Below, piece after piece: positions 1 to 9,199 of a stretch of DNA of 33,800 nt. The notes beneath the pieces are model-generated. The model did no database searches. It was given only the letters and a program-made list of their open reading frames with translations, and was not told the DNA's origin. Made by a program: the position numbers and the translations under genes. The stretch's first letter is position 1. The number at the start of each line of letters is the position of its first letter. The stretch is from Strigamia acuminata. Taxonomy: Eukaryota; Arthropoda; Chilopoda; Geophilomorpha; Linotaeniidae. Location of the stretch: the NCBI GenBank assembly GCA_949358305.1, contig CASHSZ010000098.1, positions 1-33,800 of the forward strand, in the 5' to 3' direction.

Positions 1-111
1 GATGGAGACAGACAGCCGCCATGTTTCCGGATTATGTCACTTGGTGTCGCTCTATGCATCGATAGTGATCACGCGCGGGACAGACAACGTCGTGTTTCCA
101 TCTTCCAAAAA
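1..111 (+). promoter_or_regulatory. Putative core promoter and non-coding first exon of the 376-1080 gene
   Basis: CCGCCAT lies at 16-22 and a good splice donor (AAAAA then GTGAGT) ends a candidate exon at 111. The next acceptor, TTCCAG, is at 370-375, just before the start codon. The same arrangement recurs at other genes of this window. The true transcription start is not determined, and the exon may begin outside the window. Confidence 0.4.
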
Positions 112-375
112 GTGAGTAGTTGACCGTTCTACCGTCACATTTATCAGTCAATCGATCGACAAATTGAAAAAAAAAACAACCCTCGATTACCTCTACGCCT
201 CTCTCGACAACGTATCAATTAACACGCGCGTGCAAACACGAACGCCTGCATTGGTTCGGTCGGGCACCGCTCGCTCGCTCATTTGACAGACTCGTGACTT
301 GAAATTTTTTATTTTTTCTTAGCCGTTATTTTATTTTCCTTTGCATTCGACTTTAATTTAATTTCTATGTTCCAG

Positions 376-1080
376 ACGATGAACAAAAACGAGAAAAACG
401 ACCACAACAACGACGGCGATGATGCAAGGTGAGAGATTCGACCGACCGGTTTCGATCGATCGTTCGTTTATCCGTTTCTTCATTTCTTTATTTCTTTGTT
501 TATTCAGTTGTCAGCCAATTGATCCGCCCCAGTCGTCATCGTGGCAGTGGACCGAACCCGGTCACATTCGACCCATCATGCGGGTTGCGCCATTCCAGCG
601 CGCGACTCCGGAACCGATGTAATTCGGTCAAACGTCTCGTTTGATTTATTTATTCATTTATTTATTTATTTATTTATTTATTTATTTTTTAAGCCATCCT
701 CGCGGACGTTCCGTACTGTTTGTTCGCTTCGCGGGCGCCCAGTTGATGGGACCGGGACGTCCGATGCCGATGTGAGTTAATTCGATTCAACGTTTTGTTT
801 TTGTTTTTGTTTCGTTTTGTTTCACCGATTGGTTGGTTTGATTCGAATTGATTTATTTATTTATATTTATTTTATTTTATTTTCTATTTTTCAAGTCAAT
901 CCCGCGGGCGCGCCAGGATGCTAGCGCGTTTCGCGGCCACCGAACCGATGTTGCCAGGGCGTCCGGCGTCGAGGTAATTAATTCGGTTCAACGTTTCAAT
1001 TTGTCCGCCCGTCCATCAGTTTGTTCACTTAGTTTATTCAATTTGATCTCTTCCTCAGTGACCCACAACCAGGCGCGTAA
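376..1080 (+). CDS. Small five-exon protein with tandemly duplicated 78-nt exons (unknown function)
   Basis: I do not recognise this gene. Exons inferred from splice consensus are 376-428 (ATG at 379), 508-618, 694-771, 896-973 and 1059-1080 (TAA). All four introns are phase 2 and the joined frame is open, giving 112 aa. Exon 1 is Asn/Asp-rich (MNKNEKNDHNNDGDD). Exons 3 and 4 are each exactly 78 nt and clearly related: both begin Ile-x-x-Arg-Gly-Arg, carry an Arg-Phe-Ala core and end near Pro-Gly-Arg-Pro. The end of exon 2 looks like a more diverged copy. The introns that follow exons 2, 3 and 4 also start alike (TAATTCG...TTCAACGTTT), so exon plus intron was duplicated as a unit. No signal peptide or membrane segment is seen. 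The minus-strand gene at 5654-6541 has the same design, with a 50-nt coding first exon, 78-nt repeated exons and phase-2 introns. The splice model is an inference. Confidence 0.6.
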
Positions 1081-1153
1081 TCGGCGATGTGACGAGTCGA
1101 TTGTGAATCTTTTTTTATTTTATTTTTCTATTTTTCGTTTTTATTTTGTAAAC

Positions 1154-1159
1154 AATAAA
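1154..1159 (+). terminator. Polyadenylation signal AATAAA
   Basis: A canonical AATAAA lies 74 nt after the TAA of the five-exon gene, in a T-rich context. It supports the inferred 3' end. Confidence 0.5.
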
Positions 1160-1160
1160 A

Positions 1161-1529
1161 ACACTCAACTTTTATCATAGAATTTGAAAAGTTTGACAAT
1201 TTCTTATTAAATTTTGAATTGGAGTGTGGGGGGAGCAATGGTCGAAACGTCGTTACGGGGAACCAGATGGAAATGTTAGCGATAAAGTCGTTCAAAGTCA
1301 TAAAATCGGTGTCGATTTTTACGAGGCGTTGGGGACGGTTGGAACTCGAGTCAACCAATGGACACGTCGATGCCACTCCGTTGTAAAATGCCACACACAG
1401 ACACACACGTGCACGCGCGAAACATCAACAATAAAGCTCGTAAAACGACACAAATTGTCGAGTGAATAAGCGAATTGGGTTCTCCATTTCGACGATGATT
1501 GCCGGGGAGTAATTCGATCCTCCCCCTCT
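1161..1529. other. No gene seen
   Basis: Open frames on both strands here have no family resemblance and no convincing splice context. I see nothing else in it. Confidence 0.4.
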
Positions 1530-2190
1530 ATCGTCGTTCGTCACCCATTGAATTTCGGTCACTGCATCCGATGGATCTACTAACACCTTCAGACCAACCG
1601 GGACTGATTCGAGCCCTCGCGGAAATCCGGGGGGTTTCGGTCACAAAAGTCTGCATTCGGGTTGCGCAACCACTCTATTGTTCAGTCGTTGGTCAGCCGG
1701 GGCAGTTGGCACCGACGAGCGTCGACAGTCCCAACAAATTCTTCCAAAATAAACTCTCACATCGACATCACAACGTTCCGCCGGTACAAACAAACAAACA
1801 GTTATGAAAAACACTTGGTTTATCTATTTATTTATTTATTTATTTGTCCGTTCGTTTACACACACTCTCTTTGCACATGACAGATTCGGCATCTGGTCGT
1901 AGAAAATTTCAATATTTTGATGCAACACGTTCTGGTGTCAGTGCGCGATCGTGAGCGAAGTCCTCGACAATGTGCTCGCATGAGCGTGTCTTTGTTTGCC
2001 ATGCACACGCGTGAACGCATTCCCACGCGCGATAATATGCGAGGTGCGATGTATGTAAGCGCGACATGGATTTTTGACACCGGCATCGATAATAATGTTC
2101 ACCAACGTGGATAAATGTCCGAAGGTGTCCGGTGCTTATGGCAACGCACCGGGACGCAGTTAAATAGCAAGTAGAATTAAAAATATAATT
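1530..2190 (+). repeat. Diverged unit of the ~1 kb dispersed tandem repeat
   Basis: Contains two recurring modules. One at 1697-1751 (GGGGCAGTTGGCACCGACGA... ending CAAAATAAA) recurs near 2806, 13985, 15829, 16563, 19369, 20456 and 21026. One at about 1950-2150 (GCGATAATG...GCGCGACA...AACGTGGATA) recurs at 2960-3150 and 15905-16030. Conserved pieces alternate with variable ones. No intact open frame is shared by all copies, so this is non-coding repeat or decayed gene duplicates. Confidence 0.6.
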
Positions 2191-3745
2191 GTTTAATAAA
2201 AGGAAACTCTCATAATGTTGAAACGATAAAGCAAACGCAGAATTCAGATCCAAACTCAGATTCGAATTAGGTCAGATTAGGCCAGGTTATAGATCCACAA
2301 ACTCCCGAGACGCGACAAGAAAATGAAAAGGACGCGTTTATCACTTATAGGTGCCTGGCGATCGACAACGAGCGGACGATTAAAGTTTAAATTTCGGATC
2401 TTGGAACCGGTTCCGCGGTTCGTATTCCAATGATTAACGAGATTATCTTCGTAGCAACCGACTGGAACAAAAGTTTCGTAAAATATCCGCCGTTTCATAT
2501 TTTAATTTTATCTTCCAGAGTTGACGTCCCGTCGGAGTCGACGCGAGTTCTAATCACCGCGTCCGCTGCATTTTGCGAAAGCCTTCATATCGAGAGCAGA
2601 GCGAGGGGCCGTCGTCGCTCGGTCGAGCGGCACAGTACCCACCGAGTGGCGCGGTACCCGAGTTCTTCTGGCGCCAGTGCCTATATGTGTCACATTTGCA
2701 CGCCCCTCTCGGTCTCAGACTGGCCTTCGGGTCGGTCAAAATAATAAATAAATGAATCGGAAATAGAACGCACCCGTTCTCGCTCGGTCTACCGGCGAAT
2801 GGGAGCAGTTGGGGCCGTTGAGCGGCGACGACAGCAGCCCTAACGACTCGTCCCGAAAATAAGTTTCCGCACCGACATCCGTTCGCTTATTTAAACCCCA
2901 TGACGCGCGCGTGGTTGCCTGCATTTTTCGGCTTGTTTCGACACGTTTCGACGTCGACGCGCGACCGTGAGCAAAGTTCTCAGCAACATATGGACATGAG
3001 TGTGTCTTTGCTCGCGATCTACGACGCGCGATAATGCACGTGATGCGATGGGGGTGAGCGCGACACGGGTTTTTGGCGCGGGCGTCGGTAATGATGTCCG
3101 TCAACGTGGATATATGTCCACAAAGTGTCCGGTGTTTATGGCAACGCACCAGGGCGCAATTAACTACCAACGAGAATTGAAAATGTAATTGTTTAATAAA
3201 AGGAAACTCTCATAATGTTGAAACGATAAAGCAAACGCAGAATTCAGATCCAAACTCAGATTCGAATTAGGTCAGATTAGGCCAGGTTATAGATCCACAA
3301 ACTCCCGAGACGCGACAAGAAAATGAAAAGGACGCGTTTATCACTTACAGGTGCCTGGCGATCGACAACGAGCGGACGATTAAAGTTTAAATTTCGGATC
3401 TTGGAACCGGTTCCGCGGTTCGTATTCCAATGATTAACGAGATTATCTTCGTAGCAACCGACTGGAACAAAAGTTTCGTAAAATATCCGCCGTTTCATAT
3501 TTTAATTTTACCTTCCAGAGTTGACGTCCCGTCGGAGTCGACGCGAGTTCTAATCACCGCGTCCGCTGCATTTTGCGAAAGCCTTCAGACCGAGAGCAGA
3601 GCGAGGGGCCGTCGTCGCTCGGTCGAGCGGCACAGTACCCACCGAGTGGCGCGGTACCCGAGTTCTTCTGACGCCAGTGCCGATAGGTGTCCCTTTTGCA
3701 CGCCCCTCTCGGTCTCAGACTGGCCTTCTGGTCAGTCACAATAAC
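2191..3745 (+). repeat. Near-identical direct repeat with a 1000-bp offset
   Basis: Positions 2191-2745 and 3191-3745 align without indels at an offset of exactly 1000 bp, with only about a dozen scattered substitutions, mostly in the last 80 bp. The sequence just upstream (about 1950-2190 against 2960-3190) is also homologous but clearly more diverged. Each copy includes the module ending TTTTAATTTTATCTTCCAG, which looks like a 3' splice site and recurs at 16331, 17178, 19107, 20158 and 20770. Frames in the two copies are conserved simply because the DNA is. Confidence 0.85.
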
Positions 3746-4136
3746 AAATCAAAAATAAGCTACACAACTGACAAAAGTTATGATTAAAATGCTGATTAAA
3801 AATGTAATAATATTGTTGCCAAATAACTGACGACTATAAATAAATTTTCCACATTGAAATTGTCCGTAAAATCCGAAGTAAAATTCATCGGAGGAAATTA
3901 TACCTGTGCACCTCGCTGCGCGGTATCTGCGCATGCGCATTTACGATTTAACGCAAACTTTAAATTAATCCCAGAATCCATCATTGTTCGCAATTGTGAT
4001 TGCGTCTGGAATTGTGTGCTATTTTAATTGTAAATTTTAATATTTCAATAATCTCAAATCAAACTGAAAAAAAAAAAAAAAAAAAAATATTCATTTCATT
4101 AAATTCTGATTGTCGCCCCTCTCGACCACGTTGCGT
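3746..4136. other. AT-rich spacer with poly(A) run
   Basis: AT-rich sequence with a run of about 20 A at 4067-4087. I see no gene. Confidence 0.4.
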
Positions 4137-4215
4137 TCATTATCACGCATTAGGGCGCGCTCAAACGCGCGTACCATTAGAGGCGACGCGTTTGCGTTGG
4201 TGCACTGATGTGCGC
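4137..4215 (+). repeat. Repeat module upstream of thymidine kinase
   Basis: The segment reading CGCATTAGGGCGCG, CAAACGCGCGTACCATTA, then GACGCG matches modules at about 16705, 19523 and 21211, which belong to the ~1 kb repeat units. Here it stands alone, upstream of the kinase gene, so it may be a promoter fragment that the repeats copied, or a repeat remnant. Confidence 0.5.
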
Positions 4216-4772
4216 TTCTCTCGCGGGTGGGCGCAAAGAAATGGAGAGGAAAAGAGAAAACGTAAAGAAGAGAATGGAAAGAATCCTCTCTTTATTTTTT
4301 TTTATTTCTTTATTTATTTATTTATTTTTTTTCTTAATTTCTAATTTGTGTCACCGAGTGTCGCGTCGTATTCTCGCGTCTTTGCAGCGAGCGACGGGCT
4401 AAAGCTTTCCTACCATACCGCGCTTTGCTTCGCGCACTTGTACGCATTGGTTCATTCGCTATATCGAGTTTCGTTTGCACGGTAAGCAAACCTAGTCAAT
4501 TTTCAAAATAGAAAAAGGGGAAGAATCTCCAACAATTTGACCGACTCGTCAATTAAACCGACCGACCAACTAACTAAATGAACCAGAACGGGTCGATGCG
4601 CGAGCACGGGCGGGAATCCCCGTGGTTACACCACTATCACCGCCATTTTGTTCTCGATCTCTATCCAATTTTAGTTTTGCAGTCGGACTCACGATTTTGT
4701 CAGTTTTTCGTTTTTCATTTATTCGTTTAAATTCTTTCTCTTTTTCCTCGATGGTAGACGCAACAAGACGAG
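4216..4772 (+). promoter_or_regulatory. Upstream region of thymidine kinase
   Basis: Two alternatives for the 5' end are visible. A donor-like GCACG then GTAAGC at 4481/4482 could splice to TTTTGCAG (ending 4682) or to GATGGTAG (ending 4757). Alternatively CGCCAT at 4641-4646 could mark a start site with no leader intron. An out-of-frame upstream ATG at 4751 opens a short frame that overlaps the kinase start and ends at 4855; it might lower translation if it is retained in the mRNA. Confidence 0.35.
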
Positions 4773-5330
4773 ATGTCGACGTCGGCCATCGAGGATCGAC
4801 CACGAGGCAATATCCAGTTAATAGTGGGCCCGATGTTTGCAGGGAAAACAACTGAACTCTTGAGGCGCCTAGAAGGAGAAGAAGCGTTGTTATTGAAGCC
4901 CAAAATCGACAACCGCCACATTCCCGGAGAAATCGTCGCTCGTGACGGAAAATCGAGAGCGGCGCGCGCCGTCGAAAACCTCGCGGAAGCCCGAAGACAA
5001 TCCGAAAATTTCGGGATTATCGGGATTGACGAGGGCCAGTTTTTCGAGGACTTGGTACAATTCTGTCAAGAAATGGCAGAGAAAGGAAAGACTGTGGTAA
5101 TCGCGGCCCTCGATGGGGATTTCAAGTTGAACCCGTTCGGTCAAGTCTGCGATTTGCTCCCGAAATCAGAGCACATCGTGAAGCTGAAGGCAACGTGCTA
5201 CCGGTGTCGAGGGGAAGCCGCGTTCACGAAGCGGACGTCGGGCGAAGAAGACGTCGTGGTGATAGGGGGTGCCGAGAAATACGCCCCCACGTGTCGCGCG
5301 TGTTTCGCAAATTGTTCACCAATCGGCTAA
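4773..5330 (+). CDS. TK1: Thymidine kinase, TK1-like (type II), intron-free coding region
   Basis: Predicted to phosphorylate thymidine to dTMP with ATP in the salvage pathway, in the cytosol. The 185-aa frame has the family's landmarks in order: P-loop GPMFAGKT at residues 19-26, the IGIDEGQFF motif with D86 and catalytic-type E87, AALDGDF at 111-117, a first zinc pair C142/C145, the lasso region with VVVIGGAEKY at 161-170, and the second zinc pair C174/C177. All key residues are present. The stretch between the P-loop helix and LLLKPKIDNR looks about five residues shorter than I expect for the family. The C-terminus ends soon after the last zinc pair, so the degradation tail of vertebrate TK1 is absent. 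The coding region has no intron, unlike typical animal TK1 genes; a processed copy or lateral origin is possible. A damaged TK fragment lies at about 29.95 kb on the minus strand. The gene is convergent with the 5654-6541 gene. Confidence 0.95.
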   Translation: MSTSAIEDRPRGNIQLIVGPMFAGKTTELLRRLEGEEALLLKPKIDNRHIPGEIVARDGKSRAARAVENLAEARRQSENFGIIGIDEGQFFEDLVQFCQEMAEKGKTVVIAALDGDFKLNPFGQVCDLLPKSEHIVKLKATCYRCRGEAAFTKRTSGEEDVVVIGGAEKYAPTCRACFANCSPIG

Positions 5331-5403
5331 CTAACAAACCGGTCGTGTCGTTTTTAACACCGATAGATTCATTCGAATTAAATTTTTTTTTTTTTTGCGA
5401 TCA

Positions 5404-5409
5404 AATAAA
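5404..5409 (+). terminator. Polyadenylation signal of thymidine kinase
   Basis: AATAAA 74 nt after the kinase stop codon. The facing minus-strand gene has its own AATAAA (reverse complement) at 5446-5451, so the two 3' ends nearly touch. Confidence 0.5.
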
Positions 5410-5555
5410 CCCAATCAATCGTGGCCACTTATCTCAAATTCAATTTTTATTTAAATTATAAACCACAAACGAACAAAATACAATAAAAAATGAAAAATTA
5501 CGCCGATGGCGCTACGTTTGATAACGATGTCCCACTAAGAGGAAGAAAAAAAAAT

Positions 5556-5634
5556 ATATGTATATATATATATATCAAACAAACAAACAAACAAACAAAC
5601 AAACAAACAAACAAACAAACAAAAAAAAAAAAAA
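5556..5634. repeat. Microsatellites (TA)n, (AAAC)n and poly(A)
   Basis: A TA/TG run is followed by about ten AAAC units and an A run, lying between two convergent genes, downstream of the minus-strand gene's stop codon. Confidence 0.9.
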
Positions 5635-5653
5635 AGAATGATAAAAAGAATAA

Positions 5654-6541
5654 TTAATTAACTAACTGGACAGGTAGATATAGCGCGACGAACTGGTGGC
5701 GGTCGCGGGTGACTGGTGACTGGTAACTGGTGACGAACGGGTTGCAACCACCAAACTGGTAGCAAGTTGTGCAGAATTGAAACACATAGTTTCGGGTGGA
5801 TCTTGGGATATCCGACCACCCATGCGTCGGTGGTGTTGGGCGATCCCGCGCGTGGCGCCTGTTGCATTGGAAATTATTGGCACGCATAGGTGGCAACCAT
5901 GGTAAGTTACTATGGAAAAAAAAAAAAATGATTAATCAAATCGCGACCGACGAATCGACCATAAATTGCTTTACTCACTCTGGCACATAGCGCCTCGGCC
6001 CGAAGAATATGTTATTACCAAATTCCCCGGGCCGCACATAGATGGTCTGCGGCGACCTCGTCGAAGGTGGCGATCGCGACGAACCCCTTAAAAATAAAAT
6101 AAAAATAAAATAGAATGAAATAAAAAGTGTCAAATAAATAAAACCAATCGATCGACCAATCACTCTCACCTTGTGCCCGGGCGCATTTCACCCCAAATGA
6201 TGGGGTTATTCACGTTCTTTTTCCCAAACGACAATCGCGATGGGCCCCTTAAAAATAAAATAAAAATAAAATGAAATAAAATAAAATGTGTCGAATAAAT
6301 AAAACCAATCGATCGACCAACCACTCTCACCTCGTGCCCGGGCGCATTTCACCCCAAATGATGGGGTTATTCACGTTCTTTTTCCCAAACGACAATCGCG
6401 ATGGGCCCCTTAAAAATAAAATAAAAATAAAATGAAATAAAATAAAATGTGTCGAATAAATAAAACCAATCGATCGACCAACCACTCTCACCTCGTGCCC
6501 GGGCGCACTTCACCCCAGATGACGTTCTTTCCGTTCTCCAT
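5654..6541 (-). CDS. Small five-exon protein with two identical 78-nt exons (unknown function)
   Basis: I do not recognise this gene. Minus-strand exons by splice consensus are 6541-6492 (acceptor TTTCAG directly before ATG), 6408-6331, 6247-6170, 6086-5979 and 5909-5654 (TAA). All introns are phase 2; the joined frame gives 189 aa. Exons 2 and 3 are both 78 nt and encode the same peptide, starting GPSRLSFGKK and ending IIWGEMRPGTR. Exon 1 ends with a related VIWGEVRPGT, and exon 4 (108 nt) starts with a related GSSRSPPSTR and contains IYVRPGEF. So three or four exons derive from one module. The last exon is a different, Pro/Arg/Cys-containing domain (CNRR, CTTCYQFGGC). If the last intron is not removed, a TGA follows VPE at the end of exon 4, giving a shorter protein. 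The introns were duplicated along with the exons (GTGAGAGTG... TCGATCGATTGG). Confidence 0.65.
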
Positions 6542-6804
6542 CTGAAATGTAAAAATTAGATTACCGTAAATTAAATACAAACGAGAATTGAACAGCAAAA
6601 CACAATCAATGAAAAGGAAAGGAAGGTGAATAAAACCACAGATCAATCAAACAATGATAAACCGAATTATTCTCTTTTCATTTCTGGCAAGCGAGAATAT
6701 GGCGACGAATTCCGCGCCTCTCCACGCTTCCACTCGTTTAGACACAAGCGGACGAATGGTCGGATTGTTGAAACAATTGTTGTCGTTGTCAATTGGTTGA
6801 TTGG

Positions 6805-6836
<32 letters not shown>
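6805..6836. repeat. Microsatellite (GATA)n
   Basis: About eight GATA units in the inferred leader intron of the minus-strand gene. Confidence 0.9.
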
Positions 6837-6837
<1 letters not shown>

Positions 6838-6864
6838 TGATAAATAGATAAACGGCATAAATAC

Positions 6865-6923
6865 TTTCAACTTGCTCAGCAGCGAAGCACGTGGCGGCGC
6901 GGAATCAGCGGTCAGGTATGGCG
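6865..6923 (-). promoter_or_regulatory. Possible promoter and first exon of the 5654-6541 gene
   Basis: On the minus strand CCGCCAT (6924-6918) precedes a weak donor-like TTGAAA then GTATTT, with the exon ending at 6865. It mirrors the arrangement at 7135-7192 on the other strand, so the interval 6.9-7.15 kb may be a divergent promoter. Confidence 0.25.
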
Positions 6924-7134
6924 GATTTCGATAACGACGCTGCTTGGTGAGCGGAGTTACAAAAAAATAAAAATTTGAAAGCATCGTGAAACAAATAGAT
7001 GAATAAACAAATAAACATAAATATATAAATAAACAAATAAATAAATAAAATAGACAAAAATAAACAAACAACGTCGCATCACGCGCGGGATTCCATGGTT
7101 GTCGCCAGATGCCGCGTCGAATCACTCGCGCGCT

Positions 7135-7192
7135 CGCCATCAGTAGTGTGGACCCCGTGTCGTGAACAAGTGAACAAGTGGAACGATTAGAG
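7135..7192 (+). promoter_or_regulatory. Promoter motif and non-coding first exon of the 7905-8496 gene
   Basis: CGCCAT at 7135-7140 is followed 52 nt later by the donor GATTAGAG then GTAAATTAACCATTT. The paralogous gene at 32.3 kb has CGCCAT, then GTTAAAAG and GTAAGTTAACCATTT, so this exon/intron boundary is conserved between paralogues. That supports a real leader intron of about 0.7 kb. Confidence 0.5.
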
Positions 7193-7388
7193 GTAAATTA
7201 ACCATTTTCCCGGTAAACACTCGTCAGTTGGCGTTTTTACACGCGGTTCGCGGCCCTGGACTGCATTGCTTTTTGCGGCAGGTGAGCGTCGGGACCGCGG
7301 TGCCGTTTTAAAACCGAGACGGTATCGTGTACCAGGGCCACGGTACTTTGAAAAACTCGTGTAACGCGAACCGACTTTGTCGTACAAC

Positions 7389-7582
7389 GAGAAAATACAA
7401 GATTCTCACTTTTTCTCGGTTTTGCTTTCATTTGATTAATTCTTATGTTACGTTTCAATGCAATTTATCTCATTTCAGAAAACTACAAGACACGAATAAA
7501 AAGAAGATTTTTTCGTCTGTTTCTTATTGCATGGTGGGTTAAGCCTATATATAAGATTTTTCTCATTTAATTAGAAATAAAC

Positions 7583-7614
<32 letters not shown>

Positions 7615-7740
7615 CTTTTTATATGTGTCTCGCAGACTTCTGAAATAAGATAAATTGTATTGAAACCAAAGGTAAGAATTAACCAAATGGAAGTAAAACC
7701 GAGAAAATACGAGAACTTCGTATTTTCTCGTGTTTTCTCG
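7389..7740. mobile_element. Fold-back inverted repeat, MITE-like
   Basis: The left arm (7389-7515) and right arm (7607-7740) are imperfect reverse complements over about 130 bp. Both outer ends carry GAGAAAATAC, and both inner ends carry GAAGATTTTT around a poly(A) centre. The right outer end is itself palindromic. It lies in the leader intron of the coiled-coil gene. No clear target duplication is seen and no coding capacity is present. Confidence 0.6.
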
Positions 7741-7904
7741 CATTGTTCCGCGGTAGGCATCAAATGTACCACGTCCAACACGTACATGTACGCGCGTAGA
7801 CTTGCGCGAACAATATGTGCGCGGATGTTTTATTCGACGTCCCACGTTTTGGTTCTTTTTGTTGCGATTTTAATTTTTATCTTTTTTTTCACATCGAAGA
7901 AAAT

Positions 7905-8496
7905 ATGGAAAAAGGAAAGAGAGGAGAAAAGCCGTCCACAAAGTCGCACCTGTCACCCGTCGTCCTTTTGGAACGCATCGACTTCATGGAGGCGTGGAGC
8001 CACACGCCAAACTTGAGCGCCGCCAGTAGTTCCGTGCATGATGCACGCGAGCGAAAAACTAATGATCCCACGAAGATCAAGGGGGTATGTGTCCCATTCC
8101 GATATTTACTCTTTTGTCTTTTTTATTTGACCTTTTTTTTTTTTTTATTTTTTTTTTTATTTTTATTCGTTCTTTTCTCTCTTTCTCCAGTCGCTCGGTC
8201 GAAGACAGACGAAGGTCCAGGAGACGACAATGGCGGCGACGGAGGAAAGGGTCGAAAAAATGATGGAGGGACTAGAGGAGAGAATTGAGGAGTTGATAGA
8301 CAGGACGGAACAAAGACTCAAGAAAATGGTGAAGGCGACGATGGAGGAATTTGAGAAAACATTTGAAGAAGCAGAGGAAAAATGGTGGAAGGCGATGGAG
8401 GGAACGATGGGTTGGATAGAGGATGTCGTTGACGACGATGATGACGAAGGCGCTGAAGAGGCAATTGGTGGTTCCGATCTTTCGATGGAATTATAA
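7905..8496 (+). CDS. Two-exon coiled-coil protein, family copy 1
   Basis: Unknown function. Exon 1 is 7905-8084 and exon 2 is 8191-8496, joined at phase 0 for 161 aa. The N-terminal 60 aa are basic and Ser/Thr-rich. Exon 2 begins SLGRRQTK and continues as a long helical stretch with repeated acidic heptad-like units (EERVEKMMEGLEERIEEL, then EQRLKKMVKATMEEFEKTF). An Asp run follows and the end is DLSMEL. The copy at 32909-33458 ends DVSMEY with the same intron position, and the minus-strand gene at 17563-18245 has the same plan. A 3' splice site (ATCGAAG) sits 5 nt before the ATG, matching a leader intron from 7193. The coiled coil suggests self-association, and the basic N-terminus suggests nuclear location; both are inferences. 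Confidence 0.7.
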
Positions 8497-8808
8497 GAGG
8501 AGACGGTTTATTCCCACTCTCGTTTGTTTGTTTGTTTGATTGATTTAGTTTTTGTTTTTGTTTTTAATTTTATTTATTCATTTATTTTTTTTTTTTTTCA
8601 ATTGTCAAAGATGTGACACAACTCTTATGGGATAAAAACAACAATCCCCCATCTCATTGTCTCGTATTGTTTGTTTATATTGCGTATATTTTGTTTCTCA
8701 TTGTAAAAAAAACATCTCATCGGGTGATTAAATATACGTCTTTATTTTATTTATTTTATTTATTTATCTGTTTCTCTTCTTTTCTATATTTTAGCACAAT
8801 TTATAATC

Positions 8809-8890
8809 GACCCAGAGTGGTCGAGTGGGCAGGACTACCTGCCGCATGGAGCCGTGGACTCTGGGTTCGAGTCTCGCTTCCGCGATCTTA
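8809..8890 (+). other. tRNA-like sequence, probably the head of a SINE
   Basis: A Pol III A-box-like GTGGTCGAGTGGG (near 8817) and B-box-like GGTTCGAGTCTC (near 8864) are spaced as in Ser/Leu-type tRNAs. The acceptor and T stems do not pair well, and a short A-rich tail region and T-rich tail follow. It therefore looks like a tRNA-derived element and not a working tRNA gene. Confidence 0.4.
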
Positions 8891-9199
8891 CGTTTGCTTT
8901 GTGCAGAAAAAAGGAAAGAAAGAGACTGACTGACTGCTGGGCGACAATGATGATGGTCCGAGAAATTCAACCCTTCTTTATTTTGTTTTAATTTTTATCC
9001 TATCTATCTATCTATCTATCTATCTAATTTTTTTTTTTTTTAATTTAAAACAATTACCGTCAGAGTGCGTTACCGTCGGAGATTTTTTCGTGATTGCCGT
9101 GCGCGCGAGAAAAATTGCAACCGACAAACTTTCCCACATTGAAATTGGAAAACAAAATATATGGGGAGATCCACGTAGACAAGTAAATCAAGATTAACT
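8891..9199. other. Spacer with (CTAT)n
   Basis: A short CTAT microsatellite lies at about 9002-9026, followed by a T run. I see no gene. Confidence 0.5.

Noticed and set aside
2277-3498. Identical minus-strand 73-aa frames at 2277-2498 and 3277-3498
   Set aside because: Conserved only because the DNA was duplicated; other units of the repeat do not keep the frame.
4773-5330. The kinase as sign of an integrated DNA virus
   Set aside because: No other viral hallmark gene (polymerase, capsid, packaging ATPase, helicase) is seen in the window, and neighbours are intron-rich.
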